64,000 nt of DNA from Planctomycetota bacterium (GTDB lineage Bacteria; Planctomycetota; UBA1135; GCA-002686595), in NCBI GenBank assembly GCA_016709875.1, contig JADJLZ010000010.1, positions 1 through 64,000 on the forward strand, read 5' to 3'. The notes beneath the pieces are model-generated. The model ran no database searches, had not been told where the DNA came from, and saw only the letters and a list, made by a program, of their open reading frames with translations. The position numbers and the translations under genes are program-made. Of this stretch, positions 61,936 to 64,000 are shown piece by piece. Position 1 is the first letter of the stretch; every line of letters begins with the position of its first letter.

Positions 61936-63766
61936 GAACCACCCCCGTGCGCCGGAACGCAGCGGAGCCTACCGGCGCGTGATCACGCTGGCGGCGACCG
62001 TGTTCGTGGTCGTAGCGCTGTATCTCGCCAAGGGCGTGCTGATCCCGTTCGCCCTGGCGGTGCTGGTCAGTTTCCTGCTCGCGCCGCTCGTCTCGAGGCT
62101 CGAGCGCTGGGGTTTCAACCGCGTCGCCGCGGTCGTGACCGTGGTCCTGCTCGCACTCGGTGCCTCGGGTGCGACGGGCTGGCTGCTGCTGGGCCAGGCG
62201 CGCGAGGTGACGACGAAGCTCTCGGAGTACAGACGCAACATCCAGGACAAGCTCGCCACGCTGCGCGGGGCCGTCGCGAAGCCGATCGAGGCCGCTCTCC
62301 AGACGGTGCAGACCCTCGGATCCGATCTCGATCCAGAGCCCGCGACGGCTCCCGCGGCGGAACCGATCCAGACCGTGCGCATCGCCGAGCCCGTGCGCGG
62401 GACCTTCGGGATGCTGCGCGACACGCTGCGCCCGAACCTCGACGGACTGGTGACCGCGGCGATGGCGCTGCTCTTCGCCTTCGTGATGCTGATGCGCAGG
62501 GACGATCTCGGCGACCGCTTCATCCGCATCATCGGGCACGACAGGGTGCTCGTCGCGACGCGCGGGCTGGAGGAGGCAGCGGACAAGGTCGGTACGTACC
62601 TCCGGCGGCTGTTCGTACTCAACGCCCTGCACGGGGTCGTGGTCGTGATCGGCCTCACGCTGATCGGAGTGCCAAACGCCCTGCTCTGGGGACTGCTCGC
62701 CGCAATCCTGCGCTTCGTCCCCTACATCGGTCCCTGGATCACGGCTACTTGCGTCGTGCTGACCGCGTTCGCGGTCTCGCCCGACTGGTCGCAACCACTG
62801 CTCGCGGTTGGACTGTTCCTCGTGCTGGAAGTGCTCAGCAATCACCTCGTCGAACCATGGCTTTTCGGCTCGGGGACCGGCCTCTCGCCGCTCGCGACCG
62901 TTGCGTCTGCGCTGTTCTGGACCTGGTTGTGGGGTCCAGTGGGCCTGTTGCTCTCGATCCCGCTCGCGGTTTGCCTGGTCGTGATGGGCAAGCACGTGCC
63001 CCAACTTCGATTTCTGCACCTGCTCTTCGGCGATGCGCCGGGGCTCTCGCCGCCGGCGCGCCTGTACCAGCGGCTGATCGCCGGCGAGGAGGATCAGGCC
63101 TGGCTCGTACTTCGGCCGGAACTCGAAGCGCAGACGCTCGAGGTGGTCTACGACTCCATCGTGTTGCCGGCGTTGTCGCTGGCCGAGGAAGATCGCCAGC
63201 GCGGAGCCTTCGACGAGGCGTCCGAGGCGCGCATCGAGGAGACGCTGCGGCTGTTGCTCGACGAGGCGGAAGAACTGCATGCCAGCTTCGCCTCGAAAGA
63301 GGCGTCCGCTGCTCGGCCGCCCCGGACCGGCGCACTGCGCGTCCTGTGCCTTCCCGCGCGGGGCAACGCCGACGCGCTCGCTGCCTGCATGCTGCGCCAG
63401 GTGCTCGAGGCCGACGGGGTAGAGGTCGAGAGCGCATCGACTGCGGAGCTCTCGGGCGAGACTCTCGACCTGTTCGAGTCGCGCCGCGTCGACATCGTCT
63501 GCATCTCGGCCGTCCCGCCTTCGCGCAGCCTGCACGTGCGCTACCTCTGCAAGCGGATCGCGCAGCGTTTTCCGCGCATGCCGATCATCGCGGGAATGTG
63601 GTCGCTCGAGGACAACGAGCATGCGCCCGAGGTCCGGCCTGCGATCCTCGCCGGGGTCCATGTGGTCAACTCGCTGCGTGAGGCGCGCCTGCGTGTGCGC
63701 CAGCTCGCGGAGACGGCGCGTGCCGAGAGAGCCCCCGCAGCCGCCGTCGACGTGGCGACTCCCTAG
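61922..63766 (+). CDS. AI-2E/PerM transporter with cobalamin-binding-like C-terminus
   Basis: A 614-residue protein. Residues 20-370 form an AI-2E/PerM-family membrane region (YLAKGVLIPFALAVLVSFLL, LRFVPYIGPWITA, LLLSIPLAVCLVVMGKHVP). Residues 385-460 are a helical linker. Residues 465-590 look like a Rossmann-type B12-binding domain (LRVLCLPARGNADALAACML, VDIVCISAVPP, RMPIIAGMWS) but lack the DxHxxG cobalamin motif. Transporters of this family export small molecules or ions. Start GTG overlaps DUF3185. Confidence 0.83.
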   Translation: MDAGRNHPRAPERSGAYRRVITLAATVFVVVALYLAKGVLIPFALAVLVSFLLAPLVSRLERWGFNRVAAVVTVVLLALGASGATGWLLLGQAREVTTKLSEYRRNIQDKLATLRGAVAKPIEAALQTVQTLGSDLDPEPATAPAAEPIQTVRIAEPVRGTFGMLRDTLRPNLDGLVTAAMALLFAFVMLMRRDDLGDRFIRIIGHDRVLVATRGLEEAADKVGTYLRRLFVLNALHGVVVVIGLTLIGVPNALLWGLLAAILRFVPYIGPWITATCVVLTAFAVSPDWSQPLLAVGLFLVLEVLSNHLVEPWLFGSGTGLSPLATVASALFWTWLWGPVGLLLSIPLAVCLVVMGKHVPQLRFLHLLFGDAPGLSPPARLYQRLIAGEEDQAWLVLRPELEAQTLEVVYDSIVLPALSLAEEDRQRGAFDEASEARIEETLRLLLDEAEELHASFASKEASAARPPRTGALRVLCLPARGNADALAACMLRQVLEADGVEVESASTAELSGETLDLFESRRVDIVCISAVPPSRSLHVRYLCKRIAQRFPRMPIIAGMWSLEDNEHAPEVRPAILAGVHVVNSLREARLRVRQLAETARAERAPAAAVDVATP

Positions 63767-63786
63767 CGCGGCGTGAGGCTGCGCGG

Positions 63787-64000
63787 TTACTTCGCCCGCG
63801 GACCGCGCGGCGACGCGGAATCGCGCAGGACGCGCTCGTCGGGGTCGAGCACGAACTCCTTCGCCCCGTGCAGCGGGACGTTCGCGCGGCCATCCCTCAT
63901 CTCGACGCGCTGCGTCTTCTCGCCGATGCGCAACTCGACCGGCATCGGGAAGGGGAGTTCGCCGGGCGTCTCCCAGGTGAGCCGGAGTTCGTCGCCGACC
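63787..64000 (-). CDS. C-terminal part of an M1-like aminopeptidase (partial)
   Basis: The last 71 codons of a gene entering from the right edge. The sequence (LRLTWETPGELPFPMPVELR, KEFVLDPDERVLRD) matches the end of M1-family metallopeptidases, where a beta domain ends with a DP-x-x-x-VL strand. The catalytic part lies outside the window. It is convergent with the AI-2E gene, 20 bases away. Confidence 0.6.
   Translation of the reverse strand, partial: VGDELRLTWETPGELPFPMPVELRIGEKTQRVEMRDGRANVPLHGAKEFVLDPDERVLRDSASPRGPRAK

Overview
The window is very GC-rich and densely packed on both strands, with many GTG starts and many 4-bp ATGA/GTGA overlaps. It most likely comes from a Planctomycetota chromosome. 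The best clue is a C-terminal domain found on two secreted proteins (5783-7453 and 22202-26523). It has a Cys-rich opening, an FG(D/Q)GVRC-type core and a YYRDP...W ending, a pattern I associate with large exported proteins of that phylum. The phylum call is an inference.

Layout. (1) 1-9.6 kb is best read as the right part of an integrated element. It holds a decayed HTH gene remnant, a PriCT-2/Toprim/DUF3987 replication protein broken by many frameshifts, small accessory genes, an AlpA-like HTH protein and a tyrosine integrase, most of them linked by overlapping stop/start codons. A bare 3' half of a tRNA-Arg(CCU) at 9579-9623 is the expected right attachment scar, with the intact tRNA lying left of the window. 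A secreted repeat protein, a frameshifted SDR dehydrogenase and a HupE/UreJ protein lie between integrase and scar. (2) 9.4-15.1 kb is bounded by two imperfect 57-58-bp direct repeats. It carries a coupled pair (SEC-C protein, then EVE/PUA-like plus HNH endonuclease), a divergent protein with duplicated HTH and AP2-like DNA-binding modules, and an SGNH hydrolase. The pair and its neighbour are the best candidate for an undescribed defence locus. (3) 15.7-32.6 kb is chromosomal housekeeping and regulation: pirin/HxlR, DUF1801, DinB-like, DUF4388-TPR, an ArsR-SRPBCC operon with a clear operator, a secreted metalloprotease with thrombospondin-type-3 repeats (frameshifted C-terminus), DUF3943 and PAP2 proteins, a BlaI-BlaR1-DUF1579 operon with a clear operator, and an MscS channel.

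(4) 32.6-39.0 kb is an ion-transport cluster: an SLC12-like cation-chloride cotransporter, an APC-type permease with a soluble C-terminal domain, and a ClC antiporter with CBS domains. (5) 39.0-47.6 kb has a carboxypeptidase-regulatory-like protein, a PPC-domain lipoprotein, an RluA-family enzyme with Gly at the usual catalytic Asp, small envelope genes and an ECF sigma/anti-sigma pair. (6) 47.7-55.0 kb is a TetR-controlled five-gene exporter (OMF, HlyD, fused dual ABC ATPase, two permeases). (7) 55.0-63.8 kb has two PAS histidine kinases flanking a NarL-type regulator. An envelope-stress-like run follows (PRC-barrel protein, C39-like lipoprotein, DUF883, holin-like, Lmo0937-like, DUF3185). 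It ends in an AI-2E family transporter with an added cobalamin-binding-like C-terminal domain. The window closes inside an apparent M1 aminopeptidase.

Frameshifts are concentrated at 0.2-4.1 kb, about 7.88 kb and 22.2-23.1 kb, several at G/C runs, while the encoded motifs stay conserved. Sequence error and true recent decay cannot be separated from the sequence alone.
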